Source: Petrosia ficiformis (Eukaryota; Porifera; Demospongiae; Haplosclerida; Petrosiidae). Taken from it: a stretch of DNA of 64,000 bases. Both the position numbers and the translations under genes were made by a program. Location: positions 59,523,537 to 59,587,536 of the forward strand of contig OX345636.1 in the NCBI GenBank assembly GCA_947044365.1, read 5' to 3'. The number at the start of each line of letters is the position of its first letter. Position 1 is the first letter of the stretch. Below are positions 49,561-60,569 of the stretch, piece after piece. The notes under the pieces were generated by a model that saw only the letters and a program-made list of their open reading frames with translations, was not told where the DNA came from and ran no database searches.

Positions 49561-50299
49561 AATGAGCGCCATCGGGATGCAACCCTTGCCTATGTGGCAA
49601 AGTAATACAAAGCACTACAATTTTTTTGAAAACATAATAAAGTTTGTTTATGAAACAAACAATACTTTTGTTACATGGAATACACATATATATAAATTTG
49701 AAAAACATTTATGGGCATTAATTAAAACTGTTATAACTTTATATCCTAAAAGACAAAATAAGAATATCAATGAAAAAAATGTATAATTTGTTTATGTATC
49801 TTATATCTTATTCTCTGTTTTCCTTCGAAAAACAATGAAGAAGTTCTCAAGTCTACCTCTAAAATCTCCAACGTGAGAAAACGTATTGAATCACCTGTTT
49901 AGTACATGACGCTTTGCAAGCATGCACGTGCACATACCTGTAGGTGGAGCTAGGTAGCTCTCTATCTTGCATCAATGGCGGTATAGTAGCAACCATTACC
50001 TCAATTGTTTTTGGTTTGAAGTGTTTCTTGGCTAGTGACAGCCATGAAACAGGATCACTTGTGTTTTGTGTGTCCATATTTACTCTCGCTATTGCCCTCG
50101 TTTCATCTTAAAGTCGTGAAACGGTAGCTGTGAGTTATAAAAATTGTCATAACTTTAGAACCAAAAGGTTTTAGAAGAATTCCTACGTTATTTTTTTCCT
50201 TGTATAATTTGAAGTCTACCAGTACCCCGTTTGAAATGTCAATGTTTATATTTTTCCAGAAAAATTACTAACAGACTCACAGACACACAGACAAAATGA
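49561..50299. other. Intron 5, stretch outside the duplicated blocks
   Basis: A somewhat higher-GC region (49860-50130), probably part of an unclassified element ending in ACAGACTCACAGACACACAG near 50271. The minus-strand frame 49859-50077 has no recognised domain. Confidence 0.4.
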
Positions 50300-50783
50300 T
50301 TACCGTACATGTATACACTTGTCCTCAGACCACTTCCTCATATGTAAAGTGAGTGGTAACACCAGACTATCTAGTAATTATACAATGACACCTTAGCTCA
50401 CTATGTAGTTGATAATAATCTTTTCACTGAGTACATACATGTACATTATTCAATGAATGAGTCTTCCAAGTAGATTCTTAATCTCTCATACATGTACATA
50501 CATGTAGCGTTGGGCAATTATGAGAATTGATGATATGATAATCATACAGTATATATTCACGATTATCACGGTTATAATCAAAGAGATTTGTAGTATTCCC
50601 ACCTTTGGCTTGGACTGATTTTTTACACTTGTAACAAACGGGCCTCTTGTTCTGACTCAATCATAATACAATCTTCTGTTGCCTGCAGTCCCAAGTAAGT
50701 TCAAACACAACTTTTTGTGTTTTTTTTTCTTTACAACATTCATTCCCTGAGCTTGATGTAAAGCCATCTTTTTACTTAAGACA
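50300..50783. repeat. Block G, second copy, with truncated hAT/BED element
   Basis: Matches 31065-31576 including the first about 280 bp of the hAT element (from GCGTTGGGCAATTATG at 50507). It stops at CTTAAGAC, where the 66-bp array begins, so the right half and terminus of the element are missing. The same BED-finger remnant lies on the minus strand around 50560-50720. Confidence 0.82.
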
Positions 50784-51660
50784 TCATTACTGTAGTGTGT
50801 ACATGTACATGTAGATGGTACTACAATCATTACTGTAGTGTGTACATGTACAAATGAACATCTACTACATGTACATGTAGATGGTACTACAATCATTACT
50901 GTAGTGTGTACATGTACAAATGAACATCTACTACATGTACATGTAGATGGTACTACAATCATTACTGTAGTGTGTACATGTACAAATGAACATCTACTAC
51001 ATGTACATGTAGATGGTACTACAATCATTACTGTAGTGTGTACATGTACAAATGAACATCTACTACATGTACATGTAGATGGTACTACAATCATTACTGT
51101 GGTGTGTACATGTACAAATGAACATCTAGTACATGTACATGTACATGTAGATGGTACTACCATCATTACTGTAGTGTGTACATGTACAAATGAACATCTA
51201 CTACATGTACATGTAGATGGTACTACCATCATTACTGTAGTGTGTACATGTACAAATGAACATCTACTACATGTACATGTAGATGGTACTACCATCATTA
51301 CTGTAGTGTGTACATGTACAAATGAACATCTACTACATGTACATGTACATGTAGATGGTACTACCATCATTACTGTAGTGTGTACATGTACAAATGAACA
51401 TCTACTACATGTACATGTAGATGGTACTACCATCATTACTGTAGTGTGTACATGTACATCTACTACATGTACATGTACATGTAGATGGTACTACCATCAT
51501 TACTGTAGTGTGTACATGTACAAATGAACATCTACTACATGTACATGTAGATGGTACTACCATCATTACTGTAGTGTGTACATGTACAAATGAACATCTA
51601 GTACATGTACATGTAGATGGTACTACCATCATTACTGTAGTGTGTACATGTACATGTACT
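50784..51660. repeat. 66-bp minisatellite, about 14 units
   Basis: ATCATTACTGTA(G) starts at 50784, 50826, 50892, 50958, 51024, 51090, 51162, 51228, 51294, 51366, 51432, 51496, 51562 and 51628. Most spacings are 66 bp; two are 72 bp from one extra ACATGT. The first five units follow CTACA and the later ones CTACC, so homogenisation was regional. The 66-bp (22-codon) period keeps frames open on both strands, which explains the long ORFs; they are not genes. A single unit exists in block C at 21358 and 46025. Confidence 0.93.
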
Positions 51661-52059
51661 ACATGTACAGGTATTATAAAGTCAACAAGTTTTATAATAA
51701 CAAGTATAAGTACTAGTATATATGTATACAGTGTATACATGTATATTATACATACAGCCGGTATAAACATGTAGTCATGTACTTAGTCTCATGTGGCTAA
51801 CATGCATTGTATCATAAAATGAGGCAACATCTGGGGAAAATGTAACATTTCTGCTGGAAGATTTATCACAGAGCCAATCAAATTTGTTTGGTCATATGAC
51901 TTTCACCAAAAGAAAATGTATTATAGTGTAACTGGAGACTATACAGAACATTCAGACACTAGCCTTGCTGTATTGCAATAACAAACAACCATTCTGGTTT
52001 CTATGGCTTTATTAAATGATCTTCTATCCAACAAAGTAAGTTAGAATTCTGAATGTGTT

Positions 52060-53870
52060 CAAATTTTAAAGATATAATAAACCTATAAAATTTTTTCAAA
52101 ATCTCGCTGATGTAGCGTCATGGGAATTCATCAATTAATTGACATTATTCTGGACTATTACATTCTTGTTTGTATCACAGTTTCCCCAGATGCTTTCTCA
52201 TTTTATCAATATAATTATCAGCCATGCAAGACTATTATATACTATATACATTTAGTATGTATACAAGTACATCAGTATTTTTGATAAGCTTATATGGCGC
52301 ACCATTGGCCCAAAGAGCTTCTTATTTGGCACTGCACAGTTCTCTATTTGGGCCAGTGGTGCAGTTAATTACGATTATATTGTCAGTAACATCATTAACT
52401 CTTTGTTACTTGGCTCAAGATGTATTCTCAATGGCACACACACTAACCATTGTTGAGCCAATTTGGCCCATGCTTCAAAACTTATCAAAAAATCTGAAGT
52501 ATATGCGTATGTATTAATTTACAGCTTATAAAGGAATTAGTCTCAATGTAAGTACTCTCTGTCTTTTACCATTTTCGTGACATAATCCTTTCCAATTATA
52601 TTGGATAAACACTTCATGAGATTCATGAAGAAAAATGACCTTCTTAGTTTCCATGCATGACTTAAAACTTTTAAAAGAAGTTTATATTTCATTCCACCAT
52701 ATAAACATTATGTGTAGGTAGTATTTTAATACAGATATGTTTATATACACATAAAAACCAGTTATAAATGTCTCGTTATGGTGGGTAACATGTACAGTAG
52801 CCCTCAATAAAATGTTCACGTAGCATTGTTGTAGTACACAAGTAGTACTCTACACTCCATAAAACACTGAAAGAGCATATTATTATGCATACTACACTTA
52901 ATAAAATAATAAACAGCAGTGACATTTGAGCTCCACCTTCTACTACTAACTAGCTAACCTTTCTTTACCTCTACATATACATGTATAACTCTCCCATTTT
53001 ATATAACTAGAGTCTGTAACTTACATGTAGTTTGCTGGAAAGAAGAGTTGTTAAGAAAGCTACACATGTATAGATGTTAAATGTATATATGATGCACTAT
53101 CAGCAGGAACATATATAGCAAGGCGGGAGCTTAAAAGTTTAGTAGTCTAAAGGGCAACACCCACACCTTTGCTTATACCTTTGTAACTTCACATTTTACA
53201 CAACACAGACTTCTAACTTCCTTAATTAGACAGGGGAGCTTCTAACAAAGTCGTAGATACCAAATACATGTATATGTACATGTACATGCTTCGTTAGTCA
53301 GAGGAAAGCAACAAAGTGAGTGTTTGAAAGAGCAGTGGTCAGTGCCAACGGTCATGAGGCTAATGTGCTATGCGTTTTACATATATGTACATATTATAAT
53401 TAAAATATTGCCGTAATTAACACGGTGGAACATACTTAGTACATACATACTACAATAACACTGTGTGAACTATTTATTGAGGGCTGTATACAAGAATGTG
53501 TACACATGTACGTGTCTAGTAATTACATGTAGTCTGATGGCATTGCCTCTTCACTGGTAGGAGGAAGGGTCTGGGACGTACATGTACATGTACATGTATA
53601 TTACCAGATTACTCAACCTCAAACCACAATCTTATAAGCTCCACCTCACATGTAACAAATACAATGTTCAATGTACTGTAAATTGGGAGGGTATAAAACC
53701 CGGAACAGAATGAAACTGAATGTGGAATGGAATGAAACGGAACGGAACCGAACTGGAAGTTGATAACTATTATTATATGTTTGGTAATTGAATTTAATAT
53801 GTAATTTTAATATTATATCGTGTGCAAAAAAAAACAACAAAGTTTGTACCTTCATTAGTGGAATGTTTAC
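52060..53870. repeat. Duplicated block H, second copy
   Basis: Partner of 32830-34600, including the MITE at 52273-52496. 53690-53750 carries a GGAACGGAAC-type purine run, as at 34480 and 30190. Confidence 0.88.
52273..52496 (+). mobile_element. MITE of the CAGTGTTTTTGATAAG family
   Basis: Copy of 33040-33263 at the same place in block H. Confidence 0.75.
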
Positions 53871-54589
53871 CTACCAAATGTGAAGATTCTAGACTGAACA
53901 AGTGTACATGTATAAAGATGAGAGGTGAACAGCTCATTATTCTTTGTAACAATAATCAATATGGACATACAATGAAACAAAAGTAGTTACATCATATATA
54001 GTAACTTATTAAGTAACTTAACAAATACATGTACAGTACATAGGTAACAAAGTATCTACATAAGTGACATATAGCAACTCATTAAGTATCACTTACAATG
54101 TACATTGTGTAAATAAATAAGTAACGTCATACAAGTAGTCTTGTCACTGGAATCTTCACATTTGATAGGTGAATCTTCCATCAATAAAGGTACACACTTA
54201 GATGTTTTGAATGGTGGTAGTAGAGGTTGTGGTGATGAAGATGATGACAGAGAGTGATATTCATCGCTATAAATTAAAACGAGTTCAGACGTCATTCCTC
54301 TCTTTCTTCCTTGTTTGTCTTGTTGCACTTTTATACTTGTAACCAAATTTTATGTACCTTTAATAACTTACTATTCAGCCATTTTGTACAGGAAGCCAAC
54401 AAAATTTTGAATTCATGATACATGTATCTCATCCTGGATATCAAATTTGATTGACTTCCTGTACAAAATGGTGGAGTGGTTAGCAATTGTAGCTAATCAT
54501 TTGATCAAAATTATTTTGTAATAGAGTACAACTTGTCCATTTTTGTAATTTCAGTAGTTTATTAACCAATGATCTAAAGTTATTAATAC

Positions 54590-55085
54590 TAGGGCCGGGC
54601 GATAGTGATGGCTGTCTGACTATTAATTGTTATCGTCAGCACTATTATTGTGATAGTGATAGTCAAAATTCTCTATCACAATAGTAAACGTGTGGGATTG
54701 TGCATGCACATGTGCACACTAATCACCACACCCACATTGCAACTTGTGGGAGAAGTGTAAATAAAATAGCAACTGATTCTACAAGTGACGTAGTTCTAGA
54801 TTGTGAACCAGAAGATCTTCCATTGGAAGGTTCTAAGCATAAATAAATTAAATTGTTCCATCGGGGTGTAAAATTAGGGCACAAATGGGTTAAACCTGAT
54901 AAAGTCAAACCCTAATCATGGTGTAGAATTAGGGCAAAATGGCATCTGATTCTACAAGTGACGTAGCTCTAGATTGTGAACTAGAAGTTCTTCCATTGGA
55001 AGGTTCTAAGCATAAATAAATTAAATTGTTCCATCGGGGTGTAGAATTAGGGCACAAACGGGTTAAATCCAATAAAGTCAAACCC
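54590..55085 (+). mobile_element. Truncated hAT element with 173-bp internal tandem duplication
   Basis: Starts TAGGGCCGGGCGATAGTGAT after ATTAATAC, the same start and flank as the element at 56014. Its coding part (ATGGCATCTGATTCTACAAG type) is duplicated in tandem (54763 and 54936). The right end is lost where block-H-type sequence resumes near 55085. Confidence 0.7.
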
Positions 55086-56005
55086 TAAACAAATGCAATG
55101 TTCAATGGAGATATTATGCTTTGTATTTTACATTATAACTGGTATAACAAATAGGAGGGTATAAAACCTGGGATGGAATGAAACTAAATGTGGAATAGAA
55201 CAGAACTGGAAGTTGATAACTATTATTATATGGTGGCGATTGAATTTATTAAGTATTATATCGTGCCCAAAAAAATAACAAAGTCTGCACCTTTATTAGT
55301 GGTTTATTTGTACCTACCAAATTTGAAGATTCTAGACTGAAGTGTACATGTATAAAGAAGAGCGGTGAACAGGGGTTATACAGGTAGTTACATCATATAT
55401 AGTAACTTATTAAGTAACTTAACAAATATCTATTCAGTGACAAAGTATCTACATAAGTGATATAGCAACTCATTATAAATAAATAAGTAACTTCATATGA
55501 ATAGTCTCGTCACTAGAATCTTCACATTTGGTATATAGGTGAATCTTCCATTAATAAAGATACACACTTAAATATTTTAAATTGTGGTGGTAGAGGTTGT
55601 GGTGATGAAGATGATAACAGAAAGTCATACTCATTGCTAAAATGAGTTGAACTCATTCCTCTCTTTCTTCCACATTTGTCTTTTTGCACATGCTAATAAT
55701 ATTATTATTAAATTAATTTAATGTAGCTATTAATTTCTGGTTCCCTTCCATTCCAAGTTTTATACCTTCCCACCAAAATTATATTATACATGTAATCAAA
55801 TTTAATTAAACACTTACATTTAACACTAACTATTCATGTACAGGAAGCCAACAATATCTGGAATTAATGATAGCTCTTCCTCAATATCAAATTTGATTGA
55901 CTTCCTGTACAAAATGGTGGAGTGGTTAGCAATTGTAGCTAATCATTTGATCAAAATTATTTCAGTCACACAATAAGAGCTGTTATTAACCAATGATCTA
56001 AAGTT
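55086..56005. repeat. Diverged copy of the 30100-31020 and 53640-54590 region
   Basis: Shares GGAGGGTATAAAACC, the GTGGTGATGAAGATGA stretch and the CAGGAAGCCAACAA region with the other two. This looks like a local duplication of about 1.4 kb (53.65-55.08 against 55.09-56.5 kb). Confidence 0.65.
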
Positions 56006-56159
56006 ATTAATGCTAGTGCCGGGCTATAGTGACGATAGTCTGACTATTGTTATCGTCAGCATTATTATCGTGATAGCAAAAATCTAAATTCTCTACTGCG
56101 ATAATAAACATGTGGGATTGTGCTTGTGCATGCATGCACTAATCACCACACCCACATTG

Positions 56160-56560
56160 GGGTAGCTAGAAAACGCGGACTGTGGATCATGGAATACCAA
56201 TCAAATGAGCTATGAATTTTGTTTAAATCATGTGATAAGCAGATAATAAATGTCATTTAAATTAGCTTTATTGAATTATTACAATCAAGGTGCTAGGAAC
56301 GAGCACACAGCACAAACCCTCCATAAAGGTTGCTAAATCCCTCTAGCTATGTACTGAGTACAACGAGGCAGTATTCTCATCATTTTTAGGGTTCAATCAC
56401 TATGTGGTGAATCCATGTTTTCTTGTTTTCCGTTTCCGTTTCTCCATTTGTTTCTATAACCACCCAAGCAATATAACTGTCACATGATGCCTAGCAGTGT
56501 CACATGACATACATGTAAGTCTGTAATCTGTGATCTGCAGCCCGTGTTTTCTATCCACTG
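56160..56560. mobile_element. Nested element with 9-bp TSD, MULE-like
   Basis: CCCACATTG occurs at 56151-56159 and 56561-56569. Between them lies a 401-bp element whose ends (GTAGCTAGAAAACGCGGACT and, inverted, GTGGATAGAAAACACGGGCT) are imperfect inverted repeats. The related hAT copy at 54731 has one uninterrupted CCCACATTG. A 9-bp duplication suggests Mutator-type, but the family is not proven. Confidence 0.8.
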
Positions 56561-56604
56561 CCCACATTGCCACATGTGTAAACTCTAGGAGAAGTGTAAA
56601 TAAA

Positions 56605-56835
56605 ATGGCATCTGATTCTACAAGTGACATAGCTCTAGATTGTGAACTAGAAGTTCTTCCATGGGAAGGTTCTAAGCATGATGTTTAGCAGTATTTCTGT
56701 TTACCTGTAATAGAAGGAAATTTGCAGAACCAGATAATCCTACATGTAGTGTGTGAATATAAAAAGAAAATCAAATATTCTGGAAATACTTCCAATATGA
56801 GATTCCATTTACTGCTATGTCAAAATTACAGACTC
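56605..56835 (+). pseudogene. BED zinc finger remnant of a hAT transposase
   Basis: From ATGGCATCTGATTC the frame gives a short acidic N-terminus. A W-to-stop change in the aromatic box follows (D-V-stop-Q-Y-F), then CLPVIEG. After a one-base shift comes C-E-Y-K-K-K-I-K-Y-S-G-N-T-S-N-M-R-F-H-L. The order (aromatic box, Cys pair, S-G-N-T-S-N, His) is that of BED fingers. Disrupted and not functional. Confidence 0.78.
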
Positions 56836-57009
56836 CTAGTAGCAAAATAGTAAACAGAAATCTACTGAATCAAAAAAGCTGTCCCTTGAATCTCATACTA
56901 CTATACCAAGAAACTAACAAATTGAAAGGAATTGTGTTTATTAAAATGTTATGATAGTATTCACTGTCGTTTCAGTAATTACTATATAACTATCATGATA
57001 ATAAAAAAT

Positions 57010-57195
57010 TCTCTATTGTCCAGCCCTAATTAATACACACTTACAAAGCAAGTAACCTCACCTTAATCAACCTTCCATCTTGTAAAAGTCTGATATACAT
57101 GTACATGTATATACTTGTCCTCAGACCACTTCCTCGTATGTATAGTGAGTGGTAACACCTTAGCTCACTATATAGTTGATAATCTTTTCCCTATG
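57010..57195. repeat. Block G, third partial copy
   Basis: Matches 31020-31210 and 50310-50430 and ends where the 33-bp array starts. Confidence 0.7.
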
Positions 57196-57941
57196 TACTA
57201 TGTAATACATTATATGTAATACACAATGTACTATGTAATACATTATATGTAATACACAATGTACTATGTAATACATTATATGTAATACACAATGTACTAT
57301 GTAATACATTATATGTAATACACAATGTACTATGTAATACATTATATGTAATACACAATGTACTATGTAATACATTATATGTAATACACAATGTACTATG
57401 TAATACATTATATGTAATACACAATGTACTATGTAATACATTATATGTAATACACAATGTACCATATAGTACATTATATGTACTACACAATGTACTATGT
57501 AATACATTACATGTAATACACAATGTACTATGTAATACATTATATGTAATACACAATGTACTATGTAATACATTATATGTAATACACAATGTACTATGTA
57601 ATACATTATATGTAATACACAATGTACTATGTAATACGTAATACACAATGTAATACATTATATGTAATACACAAAGTACTATGTAATACATTATATGTAC
57701 TACATAATGTACTACACAATGTACCATGTAATACATTACATATAATACACAATGTACTATGTAATACATTATATGTAATACACAATGTACTATGTAATAC
57801 ATTATATGTACTACATAATGTACTACACAATGTACCATGTAATACATTATATGTAATACACAATGTACCATGTAATACATTATATGTAATACACAATGTA
57901 CCATGTTGTACACAATGTACTATGTAATACATTATATGTAA
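57192..57941. repeat. 33-bp minisatellite, about 22 units
   Basis: The unit GTACTATGTAATACATTATA plus TGTAATACACAAT repeats with a 33-bp period. Internal variants (CCATGTAATAC, GTACTACACAAT) are themselves re-duplicated near 57700-57850, giving higher-order structure. The period is a multiple of three, so several frames are open; the ORFs are artefacts. Confidence 0.93.
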
Positions 57942-58560
57942 GGCGATGTTATGTGGTAGTCTGAAGGCCTGCAATAAAGGAAAGGCAGCACAATAGATGT
58001 TGAGACTCCATGCTGTTGGAAGGAGGGCACATCTATGTGGTTAGCATAAGGCTTGATGTAGGGATATAGGCAAGGTCGGCGCTGTACATGTACTTATTTG
58101 TCCCCAGTCTCCCACCACAACCCTGAACACTGCCAAAGGGGTTCTCAGCAGTGCTGCTGTTGAATGGTGGGTTGCGAATATAAACATGGGCTGGAAGCAG
58201 CCATCGTGCAGTGTCTCCAGGCGCTGGGGTATGTCCCTAGGCTTAGGGGCTTCAATATCGGTTTAGGGACCCGGGTATGCAATTGAATAACAACAACAAC
58301 AACAACAGAATTTGTGGAAGTAATGCTTTCGTCAACTGGAGGCACTGTTTGGAATCTCACAGCCCGTCTATAATTAACTCAAATGGCATAATACCTGCTG
58401 GGTTAAGTAACTCGGTTGTTGGGGCCTCAGATGTGGTTGGCACTGGAGGGCTGTTAAGCGATGACCCCCACCCACCCCGAGGTGACCTGTGGGTGACTGG
58501 AGTCCTTGGGCCTCTTCCTTGTGACTTACTCCACTGTTAACTGTCTTTAAACCTGCCATC
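57942..58560. other. GC-richer island, probable retroposon fragment
   Basis: Distinctly higher GC than the surroundings, with an (AAC)n run at 58289-58306 that could be the tail of a retroposed element. No RT or tRNA-like promoter boxes recognised. The overlapping ORFs here have no known domain. Confidence 0.4.
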
Positions 58561-58956
58561 TAACATTCATATTATTATTTATCATTAAAAATAAATCAAC
58601 TGTGATGATTATCTGGATTCCAATTTTGTTTGTAATGTATCATGATAACAACTATCATTGCTAGTAAATTCTTTTTGCTCATAAGTTGTATTTAATTGCA
58701 CATCAGTATAAAAGATGTAAATTATTTTGAGTTTTATTATATAATCATAATAATGTGGTATTGGAAGAACACACATATAAGATTGTATGTAACTAGTGTA
58801 TTGAATTGTGATTAGCTAAATATCTCCTGACATTAACATTATAATTATTATAATAGTTTGATAACTTGATCATAGAAGAATAATCCTTAGCTCAATAGTA
58901 TGTATTTCATAAAAGCTGTAGAAGCTACCACTAAAATTTCAAGTATAGTAAATTCA

Positions 58957-59199
58957 TATCAAAATGAAAAAAGCACAGGAACAAGATGGCTTTGGCAACA
59001 AAAGTAAATACCACTTTCACATTAAACACAACTTGCACATAACAACCCTATGTAAGTGTATATAGCTAGAGTAAAGCAAAACACAAAAAAGCGATACTTA
59101 TGTGCGGTTGTTATGTGGAAGTGGTGTTTAATGTGAAAGTGGTATTTCATTTTGTTGCCAAAGTTATCTTATACCTGTGCTTTTTTCGGTTTTGATATA
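58957..59199. mobile_element. Foldback MITE with about 85-bp arms
   Basis: From ATCAAAATGAAAAAAGCACA the first about 85 bp is closely the reverse complement of the end (up to GCTTTTTTCGGTTTTGAT). This is the most complete member of the family seen, in part, at 12698 and 35018. Confidence 0.85.
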
Positions 59200-59440
59200 T
59201 ATTCCCACATACTCATTCATTTAAAAAATTTTTTTCTGTAGCTAATTAATTTATGATTGTAGCTATAGATTAACACTGTAGTATACTGGACAACCATTTC
59301 ATTATGAAAATTTAATAATCATTACTATTATGCTCGGTATTGGTGTAGTGATATATTGTAATTCAGACTTAATAATTTATAAGTGTGTTCTTCCTTACAA
59401 AATATGACTGGTGTATTCTATATGATTATCTTTTTTTCAG

Positions 59441-59539
59441 TGGAATCAAACACCACTTCATGTAGCAGCAGATAATGGACACAAAGATGTCATGGAGGTA
59501 TTGATAAGACATGGAGCCAGAATGGATGTAGTTGATATG
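59441..59539 (+). CDS. Ankyrin-repeat exon 6
   Basis: A 33-codon phase-0 exon from a TTTTTTTCAG acceptor to a GTAATA donor. It is close to consensus: [14 protein letters not shown], the [12 protein letters not shown] second helix, RMDVVDM loop. Of the exons here it has the clearest ankyrin signature (T-P-L-H-x-A-A, N-G-H, L-I-x-x-G-A). Confidence 0.93.
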
Positions 59540-60047
59540 GTAATATTTATAATAGACTAATGTCAGTACTGTTCAACATCCTTTTACTTGAAAGTCATGT
59601 GTGATGATATTAGCTGTTGTAATCATCATTAATTTTACATTATAATTGAACGATTTTAATTTAGACTGAGACTTATTGGTAACACTAAAAGACACATGCT
59701 TTTGTAAATACATAATGTTTTCAATTACAACTAATTAGCCCATAGCAATTGCAATTAGCTTTAAAGAGCATTATTGTGAAATAGATAAGCACAATGTGGT
59801 TGTATTGTATGACGAGCACTGGACTCTACCCAACAATCTGTATCATTCATTTAATACTGTAATTTTCACTTTCGTGTTACAATGCTTGAGTGAAAAACAG
59901 TGCATATATGCATTTCTGGTCATTTTCTTATATATGAAAAGGAAAAAAAGACAAGAAATGTGTGCATGAGCAATCACTCAGCCACCCAAGTACATTGTAT
60001 CAGTGAGATTATTGCATGCTCCCTGCCTGTTAATTATAGACCTCAAA
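59540..60047. other. Intron 6, 5' part
   Basis: AT-rich, no recognised feature. Confidence 0.5.
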
Positions 60048-60569
60048 CAAGTGTATATAGAGAAAAAAATACATCCCTATATTTGCTTTGTGATGACTAT
60101 GTATTAAGCATTGCTGATGGCACTAGTGTCTCTACCGTTCTGTGTACTCGAAAGCTGGGGCCTGAAGAAGTAAGTATATAAGCCTGACTGCAGTCTAAGT
60201 ACACAGATCTTTGATGAACTGACTGAAGTACTCCTTCAAGGTTCTAAATGATGACTTCCTCATATCTGAAACTTAACAACTTATTATACTTACTTGTTAA
60301 AGATTCTTGCATAATATTTATACTGTTTCTCTGCTATATACAACAGTTATTAGCAGTTTCTGAATCTTCCTGGCTTGTCTGTAGCTCGAAGAGCCTCGAA
60401 CGCGCGTTCTTTTACGCGCCACGCCCATTAATTGACCGAGCCCCCGGGAATGACGCAACTTCCTTAACTATGTATACAACGCATAGTCGCGCAAGTGACA
60501 CAAACATATATATATATATACATTAAACCCCGTAGAAAGCAATTATAGGGATGGCCCTACGGGCCATAA
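60048..60569 (+). mobile_element. Hairpin-ended element, second subfamily
   Basis: Very similar to 31895-32424 throughout. Begins CAAGTGTATATAGAG and CATCCCTATATTTGC. Ends GAAAGCAATTATAGGGATGG, hairpin GGCCCTACGGGCC, ATAA. Contains (TA)n. Confidence 0.78.

Larger units (their letters stand above)
56014..57028 (+). mobile_element. hAT element with BED finger remnant and a nested insertion
   Basis: The ends TAGTGCCGGGCTATAG and the inverted CTATTGTCCAGCCCTA are flanked by ATTAATGC and ATTAATAC (7 of 8). It contains a nested 401-bp element (56160-56560) and a transposase N-terminal remnant (56605-56835). It ends in the same CAGCCCTA style as the MITEs of this window and could have mobilised them; that is inference. 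Confidence 0.82.

Noticed and set aside
49859..50077. 72-codon minus-strand ORF with a fairly normal residue mix
   Set aside because: No recognised domain, no splice partners, and it lies in what looks like an unclassified element; kept only as an unidentified region.
50784..51660. Regular repeats suggesting a CRISPR array
   Set aside because: No repeat/spacer alternation: the whole 66-bp unit is repeated and the context is eukaryotic.
50657..51774. Long overlapping ORFs on both strands (up to 259 codons)
   Set aside because: Products of the 66-bp minisatellite; the period is a multiple of three and the unit is stop-free in several frames.
57160..57974. Long ORFs of repeated MYYIVHCVLHI type
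   Set aside because: Products of the 33-bp minisatellite; same reasoning.
58145..58559. Overlapping ORFs in the GC-richer island
   Set aside because: Open on both strands with no recognisable domain; probably retroposon sequence.
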